A stretch of 64,000 bases of DNA from CAWBFD01 sp963788115 (lineage in GTDB: Bacteria; Actinomycetota; Thermoleophilia; Solirubrobacterales; 70-9): positions 124,001 through 188,000 of the forward strand of contig CAWBFD010000004.1 in NCBI GenBank assembly GCA_963788115.1. The letters are read 5' to 3'. The number at the start of each line of letters is the position of its first letter. The stretch's first letter is position 1. The notes beneath the pieces were generated by a model. That model was not told the DNA's origin and did no database searches. It saw nothing but the letters and a program-made list of their open reading frames with translations. The translations under genes and the position numbers were made by a program. Positions 15,693 through 22,614 of the stretch are shown here, one piece after another.

Positions 15693-16774
15693 CGCGCGGC
15701 CCACGGTTTTGGCGGTACCGTCGCGGCGCCCGTCCATCGCCCCGCCCCGCCCCCGCCCCGCCCCCGCCCCGCTGGCATCCAACTGCGAATTCCCCCCGGG
15801 GCTGGGTCAATGCTGCAGCCCGTTCGGGGAACAGTTGCCCGGTCCATACCCCGGGCAGTCATCCCGCGCGCGATCGCCGCTCTGAGGTCGCGGGCGACGG
15901 CCGCATCCTGGTAATCGACCTGCTCGGAGCTGTAGCGGATCACCTCCAACCCCACCCCGCGCAGCGCCAGCTCGCGACGGCGGTCCCGGACCATGGCCGC
16001 GGGAGTCCCGTGGACCTCGCGCCCGTCCAACTCCACCGCCAGCCGCGCGGCCGGCCAGAGCGCGTCGACGACGTACCCGGCGATCTCGACGTTCAGCTCC
16101 GGCAGTGGCAAGCCGTGACGCTCGCAGAGCAGCAGAAAGCGATCCTCGAGCACGCTCTCGGTGTCGGCGAGGGACGGCAGGTGTTGCTCGAGGGCTCGGC
16201 GGAGCACGGTCGCGCCACGCGGCTGCCCGCCGAGCCAGCGATCAAGCGCAGCGCGATCGAGTCCTCCCCGCCTGTCCGCCTGGGCTAGTGCCCGGCGTAA
16301 GGCGGCGGCTGAGCACATGGGAGCGACCTGGATCAAGGCCTGGCTGATGCTGACCACCGGCAGGCCGCGATGCCACCGCCGTTCGATCCTGCTCGGACGG
16401 TGCACGCGGACAGCGCCGGTGGAAGCTCGCCGGCTCGGGGCACTCAAATGTGTGCGGTTCGGGCGATAGCGGAGAAGCTCCCACCACCAGGCGGCGGTCA
16501 AGTGGCTGAGCGCCGCGCCGGGCCCCGCCTGCAGCAGAGCCACCGACAGCTCTCCCTCGAGGCTCAGCTTCCGATGCCCCACGGCGTAGACGCCTCGGGC
16601 CACGCGGTGCAGCCGGCCCCGCTTGGTCCAGCGAGCGATACTTGCGGGGCTCACGCCGCAGCGGAGCAGCTGAGCTCGGCTGATCACCCCGAACTGCTGC
16701 TCCGCGAGCGCGACGATCCGGCGAGTTGCGGATTCCATCCAGGGGGTGGATGGAACTTGCCGTTCGCTAGTCAT
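15683..16774 (-). CDS. AbiEi-type winged-helix / DUF559 endonuclease-like protein
   Basis: A 363-residue protein. Residues about 20-70 match the AbiEi antitoxin N-terminal winged helix (FGVISRAQLLRCGVSPASIA then RLHRVARGVYAVG). Residues about 215-300 match DUF559, a PD-(D/E)xK/Vsr-like nuclease fold (LAVELDGREVH, then RDRRRELALRGVGLEVIRY). This arrangement is widespread in actinobacteria, usually as solitary genes with no adjacent AbiEii toxin, as here. The last about 45 residues are low-complexity Gly/Arg/Ala encoded by a C-rich tandem repeat and are probably a recent extension. ATG 16738 is an alternative start. Confidence 0.8.
   Translation of the reverse strand: MTSERQVPSTPWMESATRRIVALAEQQFGVISRAQLLRCGVSPASIARWTKRGRLHRVARGVYAVGHRKLSLEGELSVALLQAGPGAALSHLTAAWWWELLRYRPNRTHLSAPSRRASTGAVRVHRPSRIERRWHRGLPVVSISQALIQVAPMCSAAALRRALAQADRRGGLDRAALDRWLGGQPRGATVLRRALEQHLPSLADTESVLEDRFLLLCERHGLPLPELNVEIAGYVVDALWPAARLAVELDGREVHGTPAAMVRDRRRELALRGVGLEVIRYSSEQVDYQDAAVARDLRAAIARGMTARGMDRATVPRTGCSIDPAPGGIRSWMPAGRGRGGGGAGRWTGAATVPPKPWAARHS
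15736..15771. repeat. C-rich low-complexity tandem repeat
   Basis: About three and a half copies of an 11-bp unit of the form CCCGCCCCGCC lie in the 3' end of the AbiEi/DUF559 gene, where they encode an Arg/Gly-rich tail on the minus strand. Slippage here would change the protein C-terminus. Confidence 0.7.
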
Positions 16775-16868
16775 GCCGGAAGCGTGGGGTTACGGCTGCA
16801 ACATGTGGCGCGCAGGGTGTGGAGTTAGGCCGGCGACAACGCACCGACTTGCGCGCCCGGGGTCGGAG

Positions 16869-19049
16869 CTAGTCGCGCGCGGGCGCCGGGGCCACCGCGG
16901 GATGCTCGCCGGTGTCCTCACGGACGACGCCGCGGGTCTGGGCGGTCGACGGCCACCAGATCTTGTCCCCGATCAGCTCGACCGCGGCCGGGACCATGAT
17001 CGTGCGCACGATGAAGGTGTCGAGGAGGATGCCGAGGGCGACCATGAACCCGAGGTCGAACGTGTAGGTCACGGGGAGGGTCATCAGCACGGAGAAGGTG
17101 CCCGCGAGGATGATCCCGGCGCTGGTGATCACCGGGCCGGTTGCGGATAGCGCCCGCAACATGCCCTCCCGGGTGCCGTGTCGGCGCGCCTCCTCCCGCA
17201 CCCGGGCCATGAGGAAGATCGTGTAGTCGATCCCGAGCGCGACCAGGAAGATGAAGGCGAACGTCGGGATCGACGCGTCGAAGCCGGCATCACCGACGAC
17301 GAAGCGGATGAAGAGCACCGAGAGCCCGAGCGTGCACAGGAACGAGAGGATCACGCTCGCGATCAGCACGAGTGGGGCGACCAAGGCCCGCAGCAGGATG
17401 GCCAGAATGATCGCGATCACGAGCAGCGCGACCGGCGCGATCAGCAGCAGGTCGCTCTCGATCGCCTGGTCGAAGTCGTACTGGATCGCCGAGCCACCGC
17501 CGACCAGGGCGGTGAGGCCCGGACCGAGGTCCTCGACGCTCGCCCGGATGTCCGGGACCACGTCGAACGCGTCCTGGGTGTAGGGGTCGCCCTCGAGGAT
17601 CACGTTGATCGTGGCCATGGTCCCGTCGTTGGAGACCGTCCCGGTGGGTCTCGCCGAGGCCACGCCGTTCACCCCCTGCACCCGCCGCGCCGCCTCCGCG
17701 ACATCCGCATCGGTGATCTGGCCGCCCTCGCGCTCGACCAGCACCGTGGTCGGGGCCAGCGTGCCGGCCGGGAACGACCGCTCCAGGATCTGGAACCCCT
17801 CGACGCTCTCGACCGACTTCTTGAAGAAGTTCGTGGTCGAGTAGTCGACCTTGTAGGCGATCAGGCCGAGCGCCCCGGCCAGGAACGCGATCACGGTGAC
17901 GGCCAGCGCCGGTCCGGGGCGCTGCAGGACGCGGTCGCCGATACGGCGCCAGATCCCCTGGCGGGTCGCCGCGGGATGCTCTGGATCGCACTCCACCACG
18001 GCCGCCCGCGGCCAGAAGCCGCGGCGACCGAAGATGGTGAGGAGCGCCGGCAACAGGGTCAGCCCGGCGACCATCCCGCAGGCGACGCCGATCGCCGCCA
18101 CGGGGCCGAGCGTCGCGGTGAGCTGCGCGTCGGCCAGCGCCAGGGTCAGCATCGCCAGCGAGACCGTGAGGCCGCTCGCGAGGATTGTCGGGCCGGTGCG
18201 GGTGAGCGCTCGCTCCATCGCGTCGTGCTTGTCCTGGATCCGCCGCAGCTCCTCCCGGTAGCGGGAGACCAATAAGAGGCAGTAGTCGGTTCCCACCCCG
18301 AACATGAGCACGACGAGGATCGTGGTCCCGTTGGAGGAGACCGTCGCCCCCGCGTTCGCGTAGAGGTAGACGAAGGCGGTCGCCGCCGTGTAGGCGAGGA
18401 AGACGACGATCAGCGGCGTCAGCGCGACCAGCACCGCCCGGTAGATCGCGCCGAGAAGGAAGAGCACGAGCAGGACCGTGGCCAGCAGCAGGGAGGTGTC
18501 GAGGTTCTCGAAGACCTCCTCGGAGTCGACCGAGAACCCGAGGTCGCCGGTGAGGATGATCCGCATCCCGTTCGCCTCGTCGCCGGTCACATCGCGCACG
18601 TTCTTGCCCCAGTCGGCGGCATTCTCGAAGTCGGTCGGCACCGTGAGCACCGTGTAAGCGACGTCCCCGTTGGGAGAGACGAGGCCGGGCGGGGCGCCCG
18701 ACGTGAACGGGACGGTCGGCGGCTGGGTGAGGGGAAGCTCGTCGTCCGGGAGCGCCTCCACCGCCTGGGCGTCCTCGGCGATCTTCTGCTTATCGGTGGC
18801 GGTCAGTCCGCCCGGGCGCTCGTAGACGATCAGGCCCTGAGTGGTCTCGCCGCCGGGGAAGTCCTCGTCGAGGATCTCGACCACCTGGGTCGACTCGGCG
18901 CTCTCGGGGAGGAAGGATGCGGTGTCGTCCTCGGTCTCGTCAGAGAGCTTCGAGCCCAAGGGCTGGAGCGCCACGAAGGCGAGGACCCAAAGCCCCAGCA
19001 CCACCCACTTGGTGCGCCTGCCGGTTACGAAGGATGCGAGTCGCCGCAA
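16869..19049 (-). CDS. MMPL family (RND-type) transporter
   Basis: A 726-residue membrane protein with the RND/MMPL layout: a helix at residues about 12-32, a large extracytoplasmic domain (35-185), helices 2-6 with the GTDYCLLLVSRYREEL signature near 250, then the repeat with GIDYTIFLMARVREEARRHG near 600. MMPL proteins export lipids or hydrophobic molecules using proton motive force. The TTG start at 19049 is preceded by TAGGCT with a 7-nt gap, giving a leaderless transcript. RpiB lies 14 nt upstream on the same strand. Confidence 0.92.
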   Translation of the reverse strand: MRRLASFVTGRRTKWVVLGLWVLAFVALQPLGSKLSDETEDDTASFLPESAESTQVVEILDEDFPGGETTQGLIVYERPGGLTATDKQKIAEDAQAVEALPDDELPLTQPPTVPFTSGAPPGLVSPNGDVAYTVLTVPTDFENAADWGKNVRDVTGDEANGMRIILTGDLGFSVDSEEVFENLDTSLLLATVLLVLFLLGAIYRAVLVALTPLIVVFLAYTAATAFVYLYANAGATVSSNGTTILVVLMFGVGTDYCLLLVSRYREELRRIQDKHDAMERALTRTGPTILASGLTVSLAMLTLALADAQLTATLGPVAAIGVACGMVAGLTLLPALLTIFGRRGFWPRAAVVECDPEHPAATRQGIWRRIGDRVLQRPGPALAVTVIAFLAGALGLIAYKVDYSTTNFFKKSVESVEGFQILERSFPAGTLAPTTVLVEREGGQITDADVAEAARRVQGVNGVASARPTGTVSNDGTMATINVILEGDPYTQDAFDVVPDIRASVEDLGPGLTALVGGGSAIQYDFDQAIESDLLLIAPVALLVIAIILAILLRALVAPLVLIASVILSFLCTLGLSVLFIRFVVGDAGFDASIPTFAFIFLVALGIDYTIFLMARVREEARRHGTREGMLRALSATGPVITSAGIILAGTFSVLMTLPVTYTFDLGFMVALGILLDTFIVRTIMVPAAVELIGDKIWWPSTAQTRGVVREDTGEHPAVAPAPARD

Positions 19050-19056
19050 GCGGACC

Positions 19057-19062
19057 AGCCTA
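19057..19062 (-). promoter_or_regulatory. -10 hexamer for the MMPL gene
   Basis: TAGGCT on the minus strand ends 7 nt before the TTG start at 19049, consistent with a leaderless mRNA. It lies between the RpiB stop and the MMPL start. Confidence 0.45.
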
Positions 19063-19063
19063 G

Positions 19064-19498
19064 CTAGATCTCATCCAGATGCGCGACGTTTGCGCGGTCG
19101 TCGGCGTCGCCGCTGGGGTCGGTCCCGAACCAGGCGTCGAGGATCTCATCCAGTTCCGCCGCCGAGGTGGCGCGCAGGCTGAGCGCAAGGCAGTTGGCGT
19201 CGTTCCACCGCCGGGCGCCCGCCGCAGTCTGCGCGTCGCCGCACAGGGCGGCCCGGATGCCGTCGACCTTGTTGGCCGCGATCGAGGCACCAGTTCCGGT
19301 CCAACAGCAGACGATGGCCTGGTCCGCGCGGTCCTCGGTGACGTCCCGGGCGGCGGCCTCGCTGGCCCATGCCCAGTCGTCCCGCTCGGCCTCGTTCAGG
19401 GCCCCGTGCGGAACCGGCTCGTGCCCGCGGCGCCGAAGCTCCTCGACCAGCGCCTCGGCGATCCCGGTGCGTTCGTCGGCGGCGACCGCGACCCTCAT
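19064..19498 (-). CDS. RpiB/LacA/LacB-family sugar-phosphate isomerase
   Basis: A 144-residue protein matching the RpiB family in length and order of motifs: VAVAADERTG at the start, CWTGTGASIAANKVDGIRAA in the centre, and RRWNDANCLALS. In classical RpiB the last motif is HNDANVLALG, so the active-site His is replaced by Trp here. Together with the shifted cysteine this suggests a paralogue with altered specificity rather than the housekeeping ribose-5-phosphate isomerase. TACGCT lies 7 nt before the ATG. Confidence 0.82.
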   Translation of the reverse strand: MRVAVAADERTGIAEALVEELRRRGHEPVPHGALNEAERDDWAWASEAAARDVTEDRADQAIVCCWTGTGASIAANKVDGIRAALCGDAQTAAGARRWNDANCLALSLRATSAAELDEILDAWFGTDPSGDADDRANVAHLDEI

Positions 19499-19505
19499 GG
19501 CGTTG

Positions 19506-19511
19506 AGCGTA
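19506..19511 (-). promoter_or_regulatory. -10 hexamer for the RpiB-like gene
   Basis: TACGCT on the minus strand ends 7 nt before ATG 19498, the same leaderless arrangement seen at several other genes in this window. Confidence 0.45.
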
Positions 19512-19518
19512 AAGCTCC

Positions 19519-19935
19519 CTAGCCACGGCTGGATATCTGCTGCACGCCCCAGCCGTTGCCGTCGGGGTCGTTGAAGTAGACGAATCCGACGTTGTCGAGG
19601 TCGTCTCCTTCGCGGCTCGGGCGAAACGAGCCGCCGTCGAAGACCTGGATCTCGCTCGCCTCCACGCCTCGCTCGACGAGCTGGGCATGCGCGGCAGGCA
19701 GGTCCGCGACGACGAGCTGCAGGCCCTGGAGCGAGCCCGGGGCCATGTCCAGGTCCGGGACCCCCACGACGATCGAGCAGCCGGACCCGGGGGGCGTCAG
19801 CTGAACGAAGCGGACGTCAGTACCGCTGATGAGGGTGTCGTGGTCCACGACGAATCCGAGCTGCTCGGCGTAGAACCTTGTTGCGCGCTCCACGTCGGAA
19901 ACGGGAACCGCGACCACTTCGAGCGTCCAGTTCAT
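19519..19935 (-). CDS. VOC family (glyoxalase/bleomycin resistance-like) protein
   Basis: A 138-residue single VOC domain. It starts MNWTLEVVAVPVSDVERATR and ends with the typical FVYFNDPDGNGWGVQQI, where the last metal-ligand position of classical glyoxalases is Gln rather than Glu. I chose ATG 19935 because it gives the normal family N-terminus; an in-frame upstream ATG would add 18 polar residues. VOC proteins are metal-dependent isomerases, dioxygenases or binding proteins, and no substrate can be inferred. Confidence 0.85.
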   Translation of the reverse strand: MNWTLEVVAVPVSDVERATRFYAEQLGFVVDHDTLISGTDVRFVQLTPPGSGCSIVVGVPDLDMAPGSLQGLQLVVADLPAAHAQLVERGVEASEIQVFDGGSFRPSREGDDLDNVGFVYFNDPDGNGWGVQQISSRG

Positions 19936-20001
19936 CTGCGGCTCACTTTCATTCGAATTATTCCCGCCGTCGTCTGACCAGACCTCCATGCACCCGGGAA
20001 C

Positions 20002-20577
20002 TCATCGGTCCCGCTCCTGGGGAGCCTCGGCCCGCCTGGCGATCGCCCGCAGCCACTCGTGCCTGATCGCTCCGCTGCCCGCGCGAATCGCCAGCCAGTA
20101 GAAGCGGAAGCGCCGGCGGCTCCGCTCGTCGGTGGCGAGCACTCGCGTTTCCGTCAGAAGCTCTGTGCCTCCGGGGATGGGAATCAGGAGGAAGTTCATC
20201 GCCGCCTTGACCAGTCCGGGCCGGTCGAGAGCCGCGAACCGGCTTCCGTCCTCGACCCCCTCGATGTCGCCCGATCCCTTCGAGGTCCGCCCGACCACGC
20301 CGGCCACCAGCTCATGCGCGGGGTCCTCCCCGAGCGAGACGAAGCCGATCTCGAGCATCTGCTCCAGCAGCGGCCGATCTCGGTCCGTGGGCAGGCCCCG
20401 GCGACCCGCGAGCCGGTCGGGCACCGAGCGCACGGCGAAGAGCGCCCGGGTCAGCGGCATCTCGCGGAGGGTGACGGCATGGATCGCCTCCCACACGCGT
20501 TCCGGCGCAGCGGCGACGGTGCGCTGGTGGCGCTCGGCGAAGTCGAAGCGTGGGAGAAACCGGTCGAGCAGGGTCAA
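20002..20577 (-). CDS. SRPBCC-like (DUF2867-type) protein
   Basis: A 191-residue protein. The family-like start is TTG 20577, giving MTLLDRFLPRFDFAERHQRT, and the core includes APERVWEAIHAVTLREMPL, GFVSLGEDP and the C-terminal ATDERSRRRFRFYWLAIRAGSG. This is the layout of actinobacterial START/SRPBCC-like lipid- or small-ligand-binding proteins. The frame stays open upstream into the sulfotransferase gene, but that extension is Arg/Ala-rich noise. The TTG lies 18 nt past the sulfotransferase stop, so the two are probably cotranscribed. Ligand unknown. Confidence 0.7.
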   Translation of the reverse strand: MTLLDRFLPRFDFAERHQRTVAAAPERVWEAIHAVTLREMPLTRALFAVRSVPDRLAGRRGLPTDRDRPLLEQMLEIGFVSLGEDPAHELVAGVVGRTSKGSGDIEGVEDGSRFAALDRPGLVKAAMNFLLIPIPGGTELLTETRVLATDERSRRRFRFYWLAIRAGSGAIRHEWLRAIARRAEAPQERDR

Positions 20578-20594
20578 GCTCCGGCCGCCAACAG

Positions 20595-21563
20595 CTACGC
20601 GAACCAGCCGAAACGCCTCCCGCTGACCGACTCGAGGCGCTCGAGGTCCGGGCCGAACCGCTGCTCGAGCCGAGAGCGCAGCGCGCCCGGCAGCTCGGGC
20701 TTGCGCCCCTCGCCGGACTGCGGATCGTGTACCACCCGCTCCACGGCCCAGCGCAGGCGCTCTGGCAGGCGGTCGAAGTTGCGGTCGAGGCCGCGCAGCC
20801 CGGGCAGCCGCACGGCGCGGTCCAGCACGCGGAAGCGCTGGCCGCCTTTGCCGCCGCCCGTCTCCCACTCGCGTTCGAACTGCTCTGAGGTGAACTCCGG
20901 ATCGACCCCGAGAAAGGCGAACACGCGGTGAATCGTTGCCCCACGGTCGCTGAGGAGCTCCTCGCGAGAGACGACCTCGATCCGCTCCGGGCCGAAGGCC
21001 TCCAGGTACGGCTCGAGCTGAAACGCATAGCGGCTGCGATCGACGTAGGCCGAGCGCTCCTCGGCCAGCGCCTCTTCGGGCGGGCGGGCCTCGTAGCCGC
21101 CACCGACGTTGTGCAGGTAGTGCGAGAGCATGCGATCGATCGGATCGCGGACCATGTAGATCAGGCGGGCGTCGCTGGGGAGGACCGACCGCATCCGCTC
21201 CGCGACACCGTCAAAGCGCGGTCGGTTCGTGTAGTGCGGCGAGCTCTCGCCTCGGATCCGCGCGGCGGGCTGGAAGTGCCCCGTGTACCACTCGCTCCCC
21301 AGCTGCCAGTTGAGCTCCTCGACGAAGAAGTTCAGCTCCTTCGGGCGCGACATCTGAATCTCCGGATGCAGGTTGAGGTAGTGGTGCAGGCTGGTGGTCC
21401 CGCACTTGAGCCCGCCGATCACGACCAGGTTGGGCAGGACGGCGGTCGAGCCCCGCCCGGCCGCACGGCTGGCGCGGCGCCGCTCCGCCGCGAAGCGCTC
21501 GTGGGCACGGGCGACCATCGCCTCGTCGGCGGGGTCCTGGGGCGGCGCGTCCGCGGGCGCCAC
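20595..21563 (-). CDS. Sulfotransferase family protein
   Basis: A 322-residue PAPS-dependent sulfotransferase. The 5'-phosphosulfate loop is GGLKCGTTSLHHYL near residues 50-63, and the 3'-phosphate-binding segment is MVRDPIDRMLSHY near 142-154; the PKELNFF motif characteristic of heparan/tyrosyl-type sulfotransferases is also present. Such enzymes transfer sulfate to hydroxyls of glycans or lipids. GTG 21563 lies 7 nt past the HAD stop upstream, indicating an operon HAD-sulfotransferase-SRPBCC. The acceptor is unknown. Confidence 0.9.
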   Translation of the reverse strand: MAPADAPPQDPADEAMVARAHERFAAERRRASRAAGRGSTAVLPNLVVIGGLKCGTTSLHHYLNLHPEIQMSRPKELNFFVEELNWQLGSEWYTGHFQPAARIRGESSPHYTNRPRFDGVAERMRSVLPSDARLIYMVRDPIDRMLSHYLHNVGGGYEARPPEEALAEERSAYVDRSRYAFQLEPYLEAFGPERIEVVSREELLSDRGATIHRVFAFLGVDPEFTSEQFEREWETGGGKGGQRFRVLDRAVRLPGLRGLDRNFDRLPERLRWAVERVVHDPQSGEGRKPELPGALRSRLEQRFGPDLERLESVSGRRFGWFA

Positions 21564-21570
21564 GGGCGGC

Positions 21571-22254
21571 CTACTTGGCGCCGAGCCTGGCCGCGGCGTC
21601 GCGCAGGTTCTTGACCTCGGCGTCGGGTTTCTTGCGTCCCTCGCCCTTCTCGCCGCGGCGGTTCACCCAGATCACCGGCACGTTCATCTTCAGCAGAGGG
21701 GCAACGTCCGCGTCGTAGCCCGTGCCGATGTGGATCCACCCCTTCTTGCCGCCGATACGGCGGGCGCACTCCCTGAAGTGAGCCGGATCAGGTTTGTAGG
21801 AGCGGACCTGCTGCGCGGTCACGACCAGGTCGAGATCCGTGCGCAGGTGCCGCCGCGAGATCCCGAGGAGCTTGTCGTCGACGTTCGAGACGATCCCAAT
21901 CTGGTAGCGCTTGCCGAGGCGGTCCATGGCGGCATTGGTCTCCCGGAACGGGAGCCAGCGCCCAACGCTGTCAGGGAGGAACTGGGCGCGCGAGGGCTCC
22001 AGCTCCCATCCGATCTCGCGTGCGACCCGGACGGCGGCGCGGCGGAGGACCTCGGCGTAGAGCTCGTATGAGCCGCTCATGATCTCGGCCTGGACCTCGA
22101 GGAAGCGATCGATGAACTGCTGCTCGTCGAAGGAGAAGCCGTCCTTCGCAGCCTCTGCCGAGAACGCGTCGATGATGCCCCTCTCCCAGTCGATCAGGGT
22201 TCCGTAGCAGTCAGTGGTGACCCAGGTGATGTCCTTGAGCTTCGGCAGCGGCAT
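21571..22254 (-). CDS. HAD superfamily hydrolase (haloacid dehalogenase-like)
   Basis: A 227-residue HAD hydrolase of the 2-haloacid dehalogenase branch. Motif I is TTDCYGTLIDWE near residues 13-24, motif II is IVSNVDD, the motif III lysine is in SYKPDP and motif IV is in GTGYDADV. The motif I variant DCYGTLIDW is shared with the HAD gene at 59404-60075, so they are paralogues. Relatives hydrolyse halo-acids or phosphates. It is the first gene of a three-gene minus-strand run with the sulfotransferase and SRPBCC-like genes. Confidence 0.88.
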   Translation of the reverse strand: MPLPKLKDITWVTTDCYGTLIDWERGIIDAFSAEAAKDGFSFDEQQFIDRFLEVQAEIMSGSYELYAEVLRRAAVRVAREIGWELEPSRAQFLPDSVGRWLPFRETNAAMDRLGKRYQIGIVSNVDDKLLGISRRHLRTDLDLVVTAQQVRSYKPDPAHFRECARRIGGKKGWIHIGTGYDADVAPLLKMNVPVIWVNRRGEKGEGRKKPDAEVKNLRDAAARLGAK

Positions 22255-22348
22255 CTCGGTCGCGTTGCGCTCGGCTCCGAGGGGCGATTTCGTGCGTCGG
22301 CCGGGCGCAGGCGCCGCGGGATTATGCCAATCAGCGGCGAGATCCCAT

Positions 22349-22393
22349 CGATTGTCGGGTTAGCCACCGCATGGGTCACTATCCCGACAATCG
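22349..22393. repeat. 11-bp inverted repeat between HAD and sucC
   Basis: Perfect arms CGATTGTCGGG (22349-22359) and CCCGACAATCG (22383-22393) are separated by 23 nt in the divergent gap between the HAD gene and sucC. The spacing of about three helical turns between arm centres would suit a dimeric repressor; it could also be a weak RNA hairpin. Confidence 0.5.
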
Positions 22394-22435
22394 GCGCGGG
22401 GGCGCCGGGACCGCTTCGCGATGCGCCCCGACGAT

Positions 22436-22441
22436 AGGCTC
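22436..22441 (+). promoter_or_regulatory. -10 hexamer upstream of the element-encoded ORF
   Basis: TAGGCT, 8 nt before ATG 22450, just outside the left end of the inverted-repeat element. It may be the original sucC promoter, now separated from sucC by the element. Confidence 0.4.
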
Positions 22442-22449
22442 GGCACGCG

Positions 22450-22599
22450 ATGGGCGAGCCCACCCCCCCGCACGACCGGCTAGTGCGCATGCCCGTCGCA
22501 TGTCTTCGCCCTCGCCTGCTCGTGTGCAGGAAGCACACGTCGCAGGCTGCGTCCTCGACCCGCTCGGGCCTGCGCCCCCCCGCCCGCGCGCGGGGGTAG
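22450..22599 (+). CDS. Possible 49-residue ORF inside element D (sucC leader ORF)
   Basis: ATG 22450 follows a TAGGCT hexamer by 8 nt and opens a 49-codon ORF (MGEPTPPHDRLVRMPVACLR at its start). It ends at the TAG that is itself the beginning of the second TAGGCT, 15 nt before the sucC ATG. It is in the sucC frame and contains SQAASS, matching the LAASS block read in the same frame in the other copies. It could be a translated leader affecting sucC, or merely an open frame in the element. Confidence 0.3.
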   Translation: MGEPTPPHDRLVRMPVACLRPRLLVCRKHTSQAASSTRSGLRPPARARG

Positions 22600-22602
22600 G
22601 CT
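22597..22602 (+). promoter_or_regulatory. -10 hexamer directly upstream of sucC
   Basis: TAGGCT ends 12 nt before the sucC ATG. It is supplied by the right terminal repeat of the element, which would make the element the promoter donor for sucCD. Confidence 0.4.
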
Positions 22603-22614
22603 CGCCCATCTCGG

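Larger units (their letters stand above)
22446..22613 (+). repeat. Inverted-repeat-bounded element (copy D, diverged)
   Basis: Terminal arms at 22446-22467 and 22592-22613 are complementary at 20 of 22 positions. Inside is a hairpin CGTGTGC-AGGAA-GCACACG and the block CAGGCTGCGTCCTCG, related to the first conserved block of the copies at 28521, 60879 and 37414. It ends one base before the sucC ATG, so it makes up the entire sucC 5' region. The second conserved block is not recognisable, so membership is less certain than for the other three copies. Confidence 0.5.

Noticed and set aside
15736..15771. Regulatory C-rich tract or terminator
   Set aside because: It lies inside the AbiEi/DUF559 coding frame and is simply a tandem duplication encoding a low-complexity tail.
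15683..16774. Type IV toxin-antitoxin system based on the AbiEi domain
   Set aside because: No AbiEii nucleotidyltransferase toxin is adjacent, and the protein carries a DUF559 nuclease-like domain, the common solitary actinobacterial form.
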